From the NCBI GenBank assembly GCA_013400155.1, contig VXBM01000008.1, positions 2,975,708-3,039,707 on the forward strand: a stretch of DNA of 64,000 nucleotides. The letters run 5' to 3'. Of the stretch, positions 25,324-34,970 are shown piece by piece. This DNA is from Helopsaltes ochotensis. Taxonomy: Eukaryota; Chordata; Aves; Passeriformes; Locustellidae. The stretch's first letter is position 1; the number at the start of each line of letters is the position of its first letter. The notes beneath the pieces were generated by a model that saw nothing but the letters and a program-made list of their open reading frames with translations, was not told where the DNA came from and did not search any database. The translations under genes and the position numbers were made by a program.

Positions 25324-25735
25324 TCTTTTGGTGTTTCTGCCTGGTTATGGATTTTAACCCTTTACACATACCATGTCCATTTTGAGTATGATTCAAGGCC
25401 AAAGACATGTCAGTTGTTACAGGGTTTGATTTTGGGGCATGCTGAAAGAGAATACTTCAGTCTTCAGTAACCCTGGTGCAAAGTTGAATGAATTAGTTCA
25501 ACCTAATCACATAAGATCTTGGATGAGATTATTTTTACCTAGGATTTTTTGGATTTTGTTACTTCATTAGTGTTTCAGAACTCTGTTATAAAATAATCAA
25601 AAGTCTTGAAATAAAAAGTTACTCCAGAGATTAGAAAACTCAAATAGAAATCACATAGAATGAATTTGTGGAACTAACATCTTAGTTTCTAGGCAAAAAT
25701 CAGTTGGCCAAATAAATACATATTAAACACTGAAG
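25324..25735. other. Unassigned non-coding DNA
   Basis: AT-rich sequence between the LTR-like end and a simple-sequence block. I see no gene or recognisable repeat. Confidence 0.5.
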
Positions 25736-25829
25736 CAAAAAAAACCAAAAAAAACCAAAACACAAACAAACAAACAAACAAAAAAACCCACAAAAAACAA
25801 AACACCACCAACCAAAAAACCAAAATCCA
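25736..25829. repeat. A/C-only low-complexity block
   Basis: A stretch made almost entirely of A and C (runs of AAAAACC and CAAACAAA), including a short (CAAA)n microsatellite around 25765-25782. It could be an expanded oligo-A tail of a retrotransposed copy, but no element is recognisable upstream. Confidence 0.85.
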
Positions 25830-25939
25830 ATTGTTCTCTTTTATTTTATATTATTTTTAATAATCATCTACTGTTATTTTTATTATCCTCTTTAAAGTTT
25901 CTGTCAACCTTCATATACAGCACCAAGTTTTCTTGAGCA

Positions 25940-26195
25940 TTCTGCCTAATTAGTTTCCAAAGGACTGACAGCTGACATGACTTCCATTAATCAATTCTGA
26001 TACTCTACATTAACTTTTCTTTTACTTTGTGTATTAATTCAGCGCTGAGGGCCTGTCAGGAAGTGGTTAAGAATCCCTCTGGGATTGTACATTTGCTTGA
26101 AACTGAAGTGTAGAAAGATAATAAATCTTGTGAATTTCTGACACTTCTCCCCATTTGTCATTAGGCTTTTGGAGCAATTAATGTCTGACAGTTCA
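25940..26195. promoter_or_regulatory. Candidate enhancer: cluster of homeodomain and TALE-type sites
   Basis: Within about 250 bp there are homeodomain-core motifs TAATTAG (25947-25953), CATTAATCA (25985-25993), ATTAATTC (about 26033-26040) and CAATTAATG (26175-26183). There are also three TGACAG-type sites as bound by MEIS/PKNOX TALE factors (25966-25971, 26053-26058 in reverse, 26186-26191). The motifs are seen directly. The enhancer role is inference, because such short AT-rich motifs also arise by chance in a genome like this. Confidence 0.25.
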
Positions 26196-27707
26196 GCCAC
26201 ACAGATTCACTTGTTTTGCTCAAAAATGAAATGCAAGAATTGCTTGTTAGCAAACAGAATCTTTGGCGTTTATTTCCTGGATTTGCAGCTGCATTGATAA
26301 ACAGATCATTTCCCTTCATCGATTGTAGTCTATGTCATGACAGGTCTTTTTCAGTGTATGAATTTTCATTATTTTTTATTTTTAATAATAATCAGGAGAA
26401 TTGATAAATAACAGAAAAAATATCATAATAATAATAGTAGTAGTAGAAGCTATCATCAATGAGAATTTGTGTGTTATCTTATTTTCATGATATTCAGAAG
26501 GATTAAACTAAAATAATTTTGTTTGTGGTAGAATGTCCCATAAAACCTAAGGGAACTGAACACCCATCTTCAGTGTGACTTGGATATCTAGTTTCTTTTA
26601 AAAATTTCCTTCAATAAATGCAAGAACTCAGAAATATGTCATGACAGCCATAGCTTCTGCATCAGCAAGCTGATGACAAAGCTTTCCTTTCTTTTCTTTC
26701 ATCAAGATATGTTCTCTGGTTTACCTCAAATATATCAGTTTGTTGGATTGAAAGTGTTATAAACGCGTAGGTTGTGGATCCTGTGAGCTTTCCTTCTTCC
26801 CTCCCCCAGGCCTCCCTCCTTGGTTCCCAGTACTTAGCTAAACTACTAGAAACAGAGATCTTATGAATGGGATTGAGATCTAGGCTCAGATAAGGTACAC
26901 CACCTTCTCTCTCTCCCTCTCTCTCTCTCTCCAGCCCCTTCTCTCCCTCCAAACCAAATTTTTATATATTTAAGTAGTTATAAAAACATATAAGATATGA
27001 ATTTACACAGTCACAAAGATGTGGTAACTCACAATATTGTTCTAAAAATAACAGAAGATAAAGAGAAATACTTGGTAATTGAGTTATCCTTGGATGAGGA
27101 TATTTTTGTGTGGATTTAAGTCAGCATTCCCACAGCAAAGTATGTCATTATCACTGGCCTTTAGATAGACTTTGCATTCTAGCCAGCCTCCAATTTATAT
27201 GACTTTTCTAGGAGTCACTGCACTTGGATTTTTGCAGAACCAGTGACTCTCACATTATTTCTTGTGTTTCAGCTGGAAAACATTCTCACATAATATAATG
27301 TCAAAGAATTTTCAGTATTAACAGGAAAAAACATGCGGACCTCTTAAGACGCAAGAAAATCTGTAATTTGTTGTCCCATTTTACTGAAAGGTGCTTTACT
27401 GAAGTATATTTACATAGCAACACTTTTGACACATACATATATTTCAAGATAGAAAGGTGAAAATCCAAAAGGCATCTTATCTCATGTTCCAGAAGCAATT
27501 TTTGTATGAGTCGAAAAGGAATTCAGTACAGTCCTGGTCACAATCTCACAGTTTTGCTAAAAAAAGTATTTATGATTCAGAGAAAAAGATTGTTGAAATT
27601 ATTAAATCTTTCATGTTAACTTAATTGCAAACAAAAGGAAATACTCACACTTGAATCTCCAGAACAGAATCTTCAAAAACTACCCAGCAAGTTTAATGTT
27701 TGATATT
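26196..27707. other. Unassigned non-coding DNA with a CT microsatellite
   Basis: No gene is supported. An imperfect trinucleotide run (ATA/GTA) lies near 26424-26447 and a CT microsatellite at 26905-26932. The minus-strand frame of 96 codons covering the microsatellite (26662-26952) is low-complexity and not credible. Confidence 0.55.
26905..26932. repeat. (CT)n microsatellite, slightly interrupted
   Basis: About 28 bases of CT dinucleotides with one CC interruption, flanked by a pyrimidine-rich region extending to about 26950. Confidence 0.9.
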
Positions 27708-27892
27708 CACAGAATCACAGAATAGGTCAGTTTGGAAGAGACCACAGTGGAACATGGGTCCAACCTCCCTGCTCAAGCATCATCAAGGATCATCCTGAAG
27801 CACAATGCACACAAGTGTGTCCAGATGCTTCTTGAATATCTCCAGTGAGAGAGACCCCACAACCCCTCTAGACAATCTGTATGAGCAATGTT
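27708..27892 (-). mobile_element. CR1 LINE 3' end, 5'-truncated
   Basis: The left edge carries two copies of CACAGAAT (27708-27715 and 27716-27723), the reverse complement of the ATTCTGTG-type 8-bp repeats that end CR1 elements. To the right, the sequence follows the familiar CR1 3'-untranslated pattern: GGAAGAGACCACAG, then CCAACCTCCCTGCTCAAGCA, then GTGTCCAGATGCTTCTTGAA, TATCTCCAGTGAGAGAGACC and CCACAACCCCTCTAGACAAT. The copy runs on the minus strand and stops after about 185 bp, the severe 5' truncation normal for CR1. Moderate divergence suggests an old insertion. Confidence 0.92.
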
Positions 27893-28202
27893 TTTGACAG
27901 GAAACAGATTTTGATTTTTTAATTCATAAAATCTAACTTTGTTGTAAAGAAATTATAGAAAACCCCTCCTGTGGCTACTTCCTTTGCTTATTAGTGAAAA
28001 TGTGTAGCCTAGTAGATAAAGTTGGTTTGTGTCACCTGCAAAGAACCTTGAATATAAAAAAAACTCCTCAAAAACTTCAGCATATGAATTAAGAAATAGA
28101 TGTTAAAAACCCCCTGAAACTTCACTTAAATGAACAAATAGTGAACAGTCATTTGGAAAATACTCAGATCACAGCCTTACACACATTCAGCCACAGAATT
28201 GA
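27893..28202. other. Unassigned non-coding DNA
   Basis: A 310-bp AT-rich spacer between the CR1 3' end and the LTR candidate. No recognisable feature. Confidence 0.5.
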
Positions 28203-28553
28203 TGCTATGGGAGCCCTATTGATCAGCTATTGCCACTGAGCACAGCCAAAGGAAGAGACACAGACACTCAGAAGGTGGAAGAGCAAAAGAGGCTGACCTT
28301 TATTCTGATTCTATTAAATACATCCTTCATTCTAAGCATGGATTGGCTGAGAGTGTTGCCACCTCTCCAATTCCATTGGGGAAACCAACAATCTATCGAC
28401 TCTCTCCTCCTTCATGAAAATATGTAAACAATAGTTATTTATAGCTGGAAGTCTGAGAAACTTGTTGCAAGAATGAAAACACATCAGAAGGCTGAAAAAC
28501 CAGGGCGACAATCACCTCTGTTTTGTACGCCATTCTCCAGGCCTACTCGCACA
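28203..28553 (-). mobile_element. Candidate solo LTR of an endogenous retrovirus
   Basis: Read on the minus strand, the 351-bp block starts TGTGCGAGTAGG and ends CCCATAGCA, giving TG...CA ends. Inside and in order are CCAAT motifs (one as CCCCAATGG), a TATTTAATAG TATA-like box and, shortly after, AATAAAGG as a polyadenylation signal. That is the compact U3-R-U5 order of ERV2/ERVK-like avian LTRs. The flanks are AATTGA (28197-28202) and AATTTGA (28554-28560), which could be a slightly decayed target-site duplication. No internal retroviral sequence adjoins it, hence a solo LTR. The family assignment is inference and needs a repeat-library match. Confidence 0.5.
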
Positions 28554-31253
28554 AATTTGATCAGACTAAATTACTAGATGTGATGGCAAAAGTGTTTGAA
28601 CTTTACCAAAGCAATTTTTTGGAGTTTGTCATAATATTTGAGTAATTAAGAGACAATTATTCAGGTGAATAAGAACATAGAAAACTGGAAATTAGTTGCT
28701 TCAGTTGAAAGGGAAAGATCAAGATTATAAATAAAGCCTGCAGAATATGATGGATTTGATAATAATTCAGAGAAGCTGAGCTAGTTTGTATTTTGGATGG
28801 GAGCTTTAAATGATGAAAGCACTTTATTAGGGCATACTAATTCATGTGTAAAAGGGAGACCAATGTAACAATGGACAATATACTCCAATCTCAAACCTGA
28901 TTGTAAGGTGTGATTTACATTCACACTGGTTCTTAAGAGCAGGGAGCAACAGTTAACCTCACTGAGAAGATACACTTGTCAATAATATGCTAACAGAATA
29001 GATGCTATTTTGATAGCCGTGAGATTTAATTTGAAAGCAATTTTCAGCATTTGTTTCAGTCTTACAGTCTCCAGTGACTCAAAAAAAAGTGTTTGCTTCT
29101 CTCATCAGGTTGAGACACTTCTGAAATCAGATAGCTAAAAGTGAAAACCTCTCCCACACACAGTCAGAGACGTGTTGCTGCAATAGCGAATTGGAGGGCC
29201 TCAATTTATGGGCTTTTTGAAAATGGATATCTCAGTGCAAATAATTGGCAGTGACATAGAGATGAATTAAATGAGGGCAACCAAATGCAATTTGGAGTTA
29301 GTGTGGTTACCTTTCTGTGGGGGGAGTGGGGCTGCAGTGGAACTTGGATGGACGGGATATCAATTTTTTTAAGAAAAAACCCGAATATTAAATGTGGCTG
29401 TTTTTTTGTCAGATAAATGGATGTATTAAATATGCAATTGGAAAGTTTCAGCAGCATTTATTTCAGACATGTCTGGGGCTTTTGAAACAAAATTTCTTCT
29501 CTTTAATAAATCATTAGTAATAGTTCCAGCTACCACAATTATAAGAATATTTTTGCTTCAGATCAATGGAATTGCTTTGTTGGCTAGGCAGCCAAGAAGA
29601 TACTAACTCTTCAGGCTGATAACAGGGCTGAGCTGTGGAGCCTGAGAACAGCCCTGTTGACTTCAGCGGGGCTCTGGGCTTTCTGTAGACTTGGGAGCTG
29701 AGGAAGTGAAACAGCATCTGCAGGTAAGCTAAAAACACCCGAGACAAGAAAAACTGAAATGCACAAATTCCCTCCATGAAGAAATAGTTATGGTGTTTAC
29801 TGCACTTTCAATGTCTGCTCTAGATCTTACTTTCATGGTTGGGTTATCTACTTTTTCTTATTTTCTTTTTTATGTCCTTGAATTGTAAATACTAAATGTG
29901 ATATTTTACTGAAATGTTAATTATTTATAGAACCATGAAATGATGAAGTGTAATGGCACTGAATTACATGGAGCTAGAAATATAGGTTATACACACGTTT
30001 CCTAGGGAAGACAAAATCCTAGAATTATTTTCCTTTTAAATGTATACATTACTGACTCCGTTAATGTTCATAATTCCAGTTCTAATCTACTTCAGAAAAA
30101 TCTGTATCCTGGAGGAGAGACCCTTTGATCAAGTCTGATTAAGCCTTTCTGTCAGCTTCTTCAGCCTATAGAAGAGAATTCTGAGTACCTGGAGAGACTG
30201 AACTTCTCTTCAAAAGCTTTTGGAGCATAATTTGATTCAGTCAAAGCTATCTCCATAATCCTCTACACAAACAAGGGAAATTCCAAAGTGTTTGAAAAGG
30301 AGTGAGGTTTATTTTTTCTACTGTCAGCTAGGAAGGTGTAGGGAAGTTATACTTACCAAATAAATTTTATAAAGCACAGAATGGTTGGAGTGTATAGTTC
30401 TTCCACAGAGCTAAAATAACACTCTTTTGAAAAAGAAAATGCAAAAGTTGAAATAACAAAATAAAATTTCTTAAACACTGGGGCTTTTGCTTAAATGCAC
30501 GTATTTTCTTAAAGTCGCTAAACTTTATGCTTTTTTTATTAGTACTTTAATGTACTCAAAGGTGATCACTCCAGGACAGAATCTAAACAAAATAGTTGAG
30601 GGGATGTAAGCATACTTTTTTCTTATGGTCATTTTACTTGGGACACCTCTAAAGACTTTTAGCAAAAGTGATGGTGAAGGGAAGGTGAAAAAACAGTTGT
30701 GGTTTCTCACAGTACTGTGAGAACTCTTCCTCAGCAGAGAAAAACAAAGTGTGCTGTTATAAGATATCTCAGGATAGACTTTGGCCTCCATTAGAAACAG
30801 CTTGCACTTGTGGCCAAGTAAAGGGAGTTAAACCTCTGTGAATTACATGTACAACCACATTAAAGCTAATTTATGTTGCCTCAGCAGTTATACTGCTGAG
30901 GTTACAATGATGTAATAAAAGTGGACAGAGCGCCCACAGTATAAGAAGATACTGCTCAGTGTCTGAATCACAGTAAGTGAAATGATTGTGTGAAAGCTTA
31001 ACCCTCCGCTGTCATGAAGAAGGCAATTTAGCTAATACCACCTCAGCCTGGCAGCTCATTCTTTTCAGTTTCAAAATCTCTATTGTGTAGCCTCAGACAC
31101 AGAATAATCAGTTTGTTTGAGGCAGTGGGGGGAAAGTAATTAGAAAAGGCCTGACTTTGTTTTTTACATCTGTAATTAACAATTTCAGACTAAAAGAAGT
31201 CAGAAGTAGAAATAGTAAATGATCCTGCTCAGCCCCAGGCAGGTGGTTAAGGA

Positions 31254-31256
<3 letters not shown>
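28554..31256. other. Unassigned AT-rich non-coding DNA
   Basis: No gene is supported. All open frames are under 90 codons and without recognisable domains. I see no clear repeat other than short A or T runs. Confidence 0.55.

Positions 31257-31284
<28 letters not shown>
31257..31284. repeat. (GA)14 microsatellite
   Basis: Fourteen perfect GA dinucleotides. A likely polymorphic marker. Confidence 0.97.
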
Positions 31285-33069
31285 TCATGCAGGGTTCTGT
31301 CTGGATCTCAGTAGGTGAGGCTCGGTAATAAATGGCTTAATAACATAACTGTTTAGACAGAATAAGAAGAATATTATAGCTAGTGGTATATCTTATATCT
31401 CATGACAATATGAGGCTGAATTTATGTCAGTTTAGGAAAGCTAGTAAAAATTTATGTTAGTGTAGGAAAGCTTTGTAATCCAATTAAAAACATTAGTTCT
31501 TTGCAAGAAGATATTAAAAGATTAATATTTATATATTACAAAAATCATAAATTATTCTTGTTAATTTTATTTCTATGTCTCTGTGTTGTCTGAAAGGATG
31601 AAATGATGATAGAAATGGATAGTGACAAAATAGCTGGAACTACCTTGAAAGAAGACTAATGCTAGAAGTACCTTGAAAGACTAATGTTAACTGCTTGCTT
31701 TCAGAAGCTGGTTTCCTCTGTAGTCTCCTTCAATTAGCATGAAACCATCATGGAGATACAATTATACTTCATTAGGGATCCATGAATCCAGGAAATGAAG
31801 CAGTCCATTCTCTGCAGACAGCGACAAGATATGTGATTTGTAGATCTAATCTGTTTTGCTTATGTCCCAGCCATGGATTGCAGCAGTTCCTACAAAGATT
31901 GTCTAATGGTTTTGTTTAGCCATATTTTCTACTCACAGGAAAATGACTCCATCACTAACCATTTCTGTTGTGGTTTCTTTTTTTTTTTTTTCCTAAACAA
32001 TAAGTATTCCATAGGAAGATGAGAGACAATTCATGTTACTGCAACTCAGCATGTTACAGTGGCAAATGCCTCTGATAAAGTCATGATTTATGAACTTCTC
32101 AGGATAAAAAACAAGAGTGTGACTTACAGTTATCTTTCAGCAGACTGAGAAAGCTACAGACTAACTGGCAGCAAGGAAAGTATAAAAATTGCTCACAAAA
32201 TCTGATGAGATTGTTCTAAACTTTTTTGCTCTTCTGCATTCATGAAGACCTAGTGCTTTGTTTGGAAAGAAACAAATTCTCAGAAGCTGAGTCATTTAAC
32301 TGAATTTTCATTGGCGTGTTCAGGCACTAGTGCTTCAGAATAATGTCCTCAATTAATGACTTCTGGAAGGAAGACAAAGTAGAATGAAATTAGAGTCATT
32401 CGAGATTCTGACAGTAATAGTTTGAAAGTCAACTGCTGCAGGGTTTCTTGTGAGCTCATGAGAAAACAAAGATTCTGTCACTTGAAAGAAATTAAATGTT
32501 TCAGTGAAAAGTAGAGACACATGTTTGCACATGATTGTACAGAGAAGTGATAGGTAGGTTGTTTAGCCTGTCACATATCCACAATTGTGGAACTTATAGG
32601 CAAAGATTGAATTTTCAGGCTGGAGATGTCAGGCCAGTATGCATTTGGTGCTGTAGATATTGCTATATGGGAGTTTTCAGATGAAAATCACACAATAAAA
32701 GTCAGTAAAAGAAACATTTCATTGCCATCATATACGGATTATGGAATAGATGGATAGGATTTCTACTTATACTGAGGACCTGCATAACCAGTGATACAAG
32801 GAGGCAGGATGTGGGGGAAAAAAATCAGGCTTTACATTTTTTTTAATCTGCAATTCAGACTGATTTCTCAAATTTGTGCATCCTGAGTGAGAAACCTGAC
32901 TGTGACAATTAAGCTAGTGTCTCGATCTCAGTATCACTCTTCACTGATTTACATTATTAATTAGGCCACCTCGAGACAGGATGACTACTCGTCCAGCATT
33001 GATGTTCCTGTCATTGCTGTGGGCTACACAGAGCCAGGGCTTGCATCGTGGTATTCTCTCTTCCAACTA
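31285..33069. other. Unassigned non-coding DNA with short diverged duplications
   Basis: No gene. Two small local duplications are visible: a diverged repeat of about 30 bp around 31420-31474 sharing TTTATGT and TAGGAAAGCT, and a repeat around 31640-31686 sharing TACCTTGAAAGA and GACTAATG. A poly-T run lies at about 31977-31991. Confidence 0.55.
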
Positions 33070-33103
33070 TTTGGCCAACTAATTTGGCCAACTAATTTGG
33101 CCA
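33070..33103. repeat. 13-bp tandem repeat containing TTGGCCAA palindromes
   Basis: The unit TTTGGCCAACTAA occurs at 33070-33082 and 33083-33095, with a third partial copy (TTTGGCCA) at 33096-33103. A partial CCAACTA precedes at 33063-33069. Each unit has TTGGCCA, which resembles an NFI half-site and a GGCC palindrome. Confidence 0.93.
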
Positions 33104-33433
33104 GCAATTCTTCTGTGACAAGCAGGCTCATTGTCTGTTTCCCATTTCAAAGGGCTCTGACTTTGCTAACTTCTAGAGAAATTTTTCTTTTTGAATCCTG
33201 AAATTCACTTTAAAAGAGTAACCACCTGTTTCTCCAGGTGCAATAGTTGTGTCTCAGAATTGAATCTTGCCAAGAGACAGCTGCTACAGCTCTGGTTGAA
33301 AGCTGTGGGTAGGTACTTAGCACATCCACAGAAGGAAAGGAGCTAGAAGAAAGACATTTCTGAGAGAAATTTGATGTGGCACTGTGTTGCAGTGATGAGA
33401 ATTTTTTTTCCTTGCTCTGGTGGGGAAAAACAA
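33104..33433. other. Unassigned non-coding DNA
   Basis: No gene or recognisable element between the 13-bp tandem repeat and the hairpin. Confidence 0.5.
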
Positions 33434-33490
33434 GCATATTTTTTTTGCCTTGTAGTAGAAAAAACTACAAGGCAAAAAATTTTTTCATGC
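33434..33490. repeat. Perfect 16-bp inverted repeat (hairpin) with short loop
   Basis: The left arm TTTTTTGCCTTGTAGT (33441-33456) is the exact reverse complement of ACTACAAGGCAAAAAA (33464-33479), with a 7-base loop AGAAAAA. After a short T:T mismatched segment, GCAT (33434-33437) can pair with ATGC (33487-33490). It could fold as a hairpin RNA or be a templated-switch mutation. No function is known. Confidence 0.9.
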
Positions 33491-34000
33491 CAAAGTCACT
33501 ATTCCTGAACCTTCAAGTCTCTATCTTTCTGACTGTCCCTTTACACACCATAGCTCTCCTGCCCTCCATCCCAACCCTCAGCTTCAGTTCCAGAGTACAA
33601 GAAAATATGTGTGTCTCCATTCATCAGAGCAGTTTCAGCTGATGTTTAGATCCCAATGTCTGTTGGACAACAATATGCTGAAACATATGGAGCATGCTGG
33701 GCTAAATCAACATTTCAATAAAGAGAAATGGTGGAGTCAATAAAGTAACATTGGTGTCAGTGAGTTAAAAAAATGGAGAATGGAATTAAGCTAAGAAAAA
33801 ATATGCTCCATCATTTTCCTCAGACTGTTGTCTAAGCAGACTCACTCCAACCTCTTTCTCCTTATATTTTTCTTTAGATTTTATTAGCTTTCCATTAGTT
33901 TTATTTTGTAAAAGGGGAGAAATGATGCCGTGTCATTTCTACATGAAATGTAGAAACAGTACAGGTTTTTGCAACAATATAGGTTTCTGTTCCCTCAAAA
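33491..34000. other. Unassigned non-coding DNA
   Basis: No gene is supported. The overlapping frame of 88 codons at 33376-33642 spans the hairpin and has no recognisable domain. Confidence 0.5.
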
Positions 34001-34057
34001 GAAGAAGAAAGAAAGAAAGAAAAAGAAAGGAAGAAAAAAGCAAGCAAGCAAGCAAGC
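34001..34057. repeat. Compound (GAAA)n / (AAGC)n simple repeat
   Basis: A purine-rich block of GAA and GAAA units (34001-34037) passes into a short (AAGC) run (34038-34057). Confidence 0.93.
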
Positions 34058-34599
34058 CTGACCTCTGCTTCACAGCAAAGTAACACTGCTCTGTTTTGTG
34101 GTATTTTTCATTACACTCCCACTGCACAACAATATGAGCTGGGATGAGTTTTGCAGTCAACCTTTGAGTTTTGTGTTTTGACACACAGACCAGAAAATAG
34201 TAATGGCTTATGAGGAAAATGATGCTCAGAATATGTGGTCATTCTTCTAGAAACTCAGGATTGATAAATCTTAGGTCTCCATGTAAGCAGAGGAAGAAAG
34301 CAGTGGTTTTTTGGGTTCACAGTGAGTCTGTGAATCTGAATTCTGTCTGAATATAGGGTCAAGGGCTGGCTGTACTTGATGCATAGGAGAGAACAGAAGT
34401 GAAGAGATGGAAAGACTCAATCTGAACTCAGGGAGTTCGGGGACATTGAGATATATGATTGCTTTGGGAGAAAACTTTTGGCTGAGGATTTGCAATTATT
34501 TTGACTTTCACAATGTGGCTTCCTTTCTTTCAAATAATATATGAATTTTGAAGATATAAAATCTGGTTTTCTCTGAACAATGAATTATCCTCAAAGGAG
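34058..34599. other. Unassigned non-coding DNA
   Basis: No gene or clear repeat. The minus-strand frame of 74 codons at 34271-34495 shows no recognisable domain. Confidence 0.5.
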
Positions 34600-34970
34600 C
34601 TAAAGGAGATCTCCAAATCAACAACCCTTGTTCCTACCGGGAACTTCAATTTTCTGGGAACATTTAACATGAAGTGGGAACATTTCAGCTTAGCTGGGAA
34701 CACCACACAGCTGGCACAAACAGGTCCAGAAGACTCCTGCAATTCCTGGATGATAATTTGTGGGACAGTTACTAGGCGAGCTGAATAGATGGCTCCTTGA
34801 TCTGCTGCCTGCCAACAGGGAGGATCTTTGAGCAAAAAGGAGATTGATAGCCATCTTGGACACAGTGACCATGAAATGATTGAGTTTAAAATCTCTGTTG
34901 ACAGAAGGAGAAGTGCCAGCCAAACTTCAGCTCTGGACATGAACACAAAATCTTGAAACCTTAAGAATTT
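34600..34970 (+). mobile_element. CR1 LINE fragment, ORF2 endonuclease domain
   Basis: The plus strand retains landmarks of the CR1 ORF2 apurinic-type endonuclease domain in the right order. GNFNF (near 34640) corresponds to the family's GDFNF. CCAGAAGACTCCTGCA and GGATGATAA follow at the expected spacing. DLLPANREDL (from 34799) corresponds to DLLLANREDL. LGHSDHEMIEFKIS (from 34855) is the GHSDH block that ends the domain and contains the catalytic aspartate-histidine pair. The last two motifs lie in different frames and there are in-frame stops, so the copy is dead. The similarity ends near 34970, before the reverse transcriptase. Minus-strand open frames over this region are shadows. Confidence 0.87.

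Noticed and set aside
29640..29680. Motif resembling the 'GTTGACTTCAATGGG' run common in reptile and bird repeats (also near 42525)
   Set aside because: Only a dozen bases are similar and no larger element could be traced around either place.
34530..34946. Minus-strand frames of 138 and 77 codons
   Set aside because: They lie antisense to the CR1 endonuclease fragment and show no domain; the plus-strand CR1 motifs explain the region.
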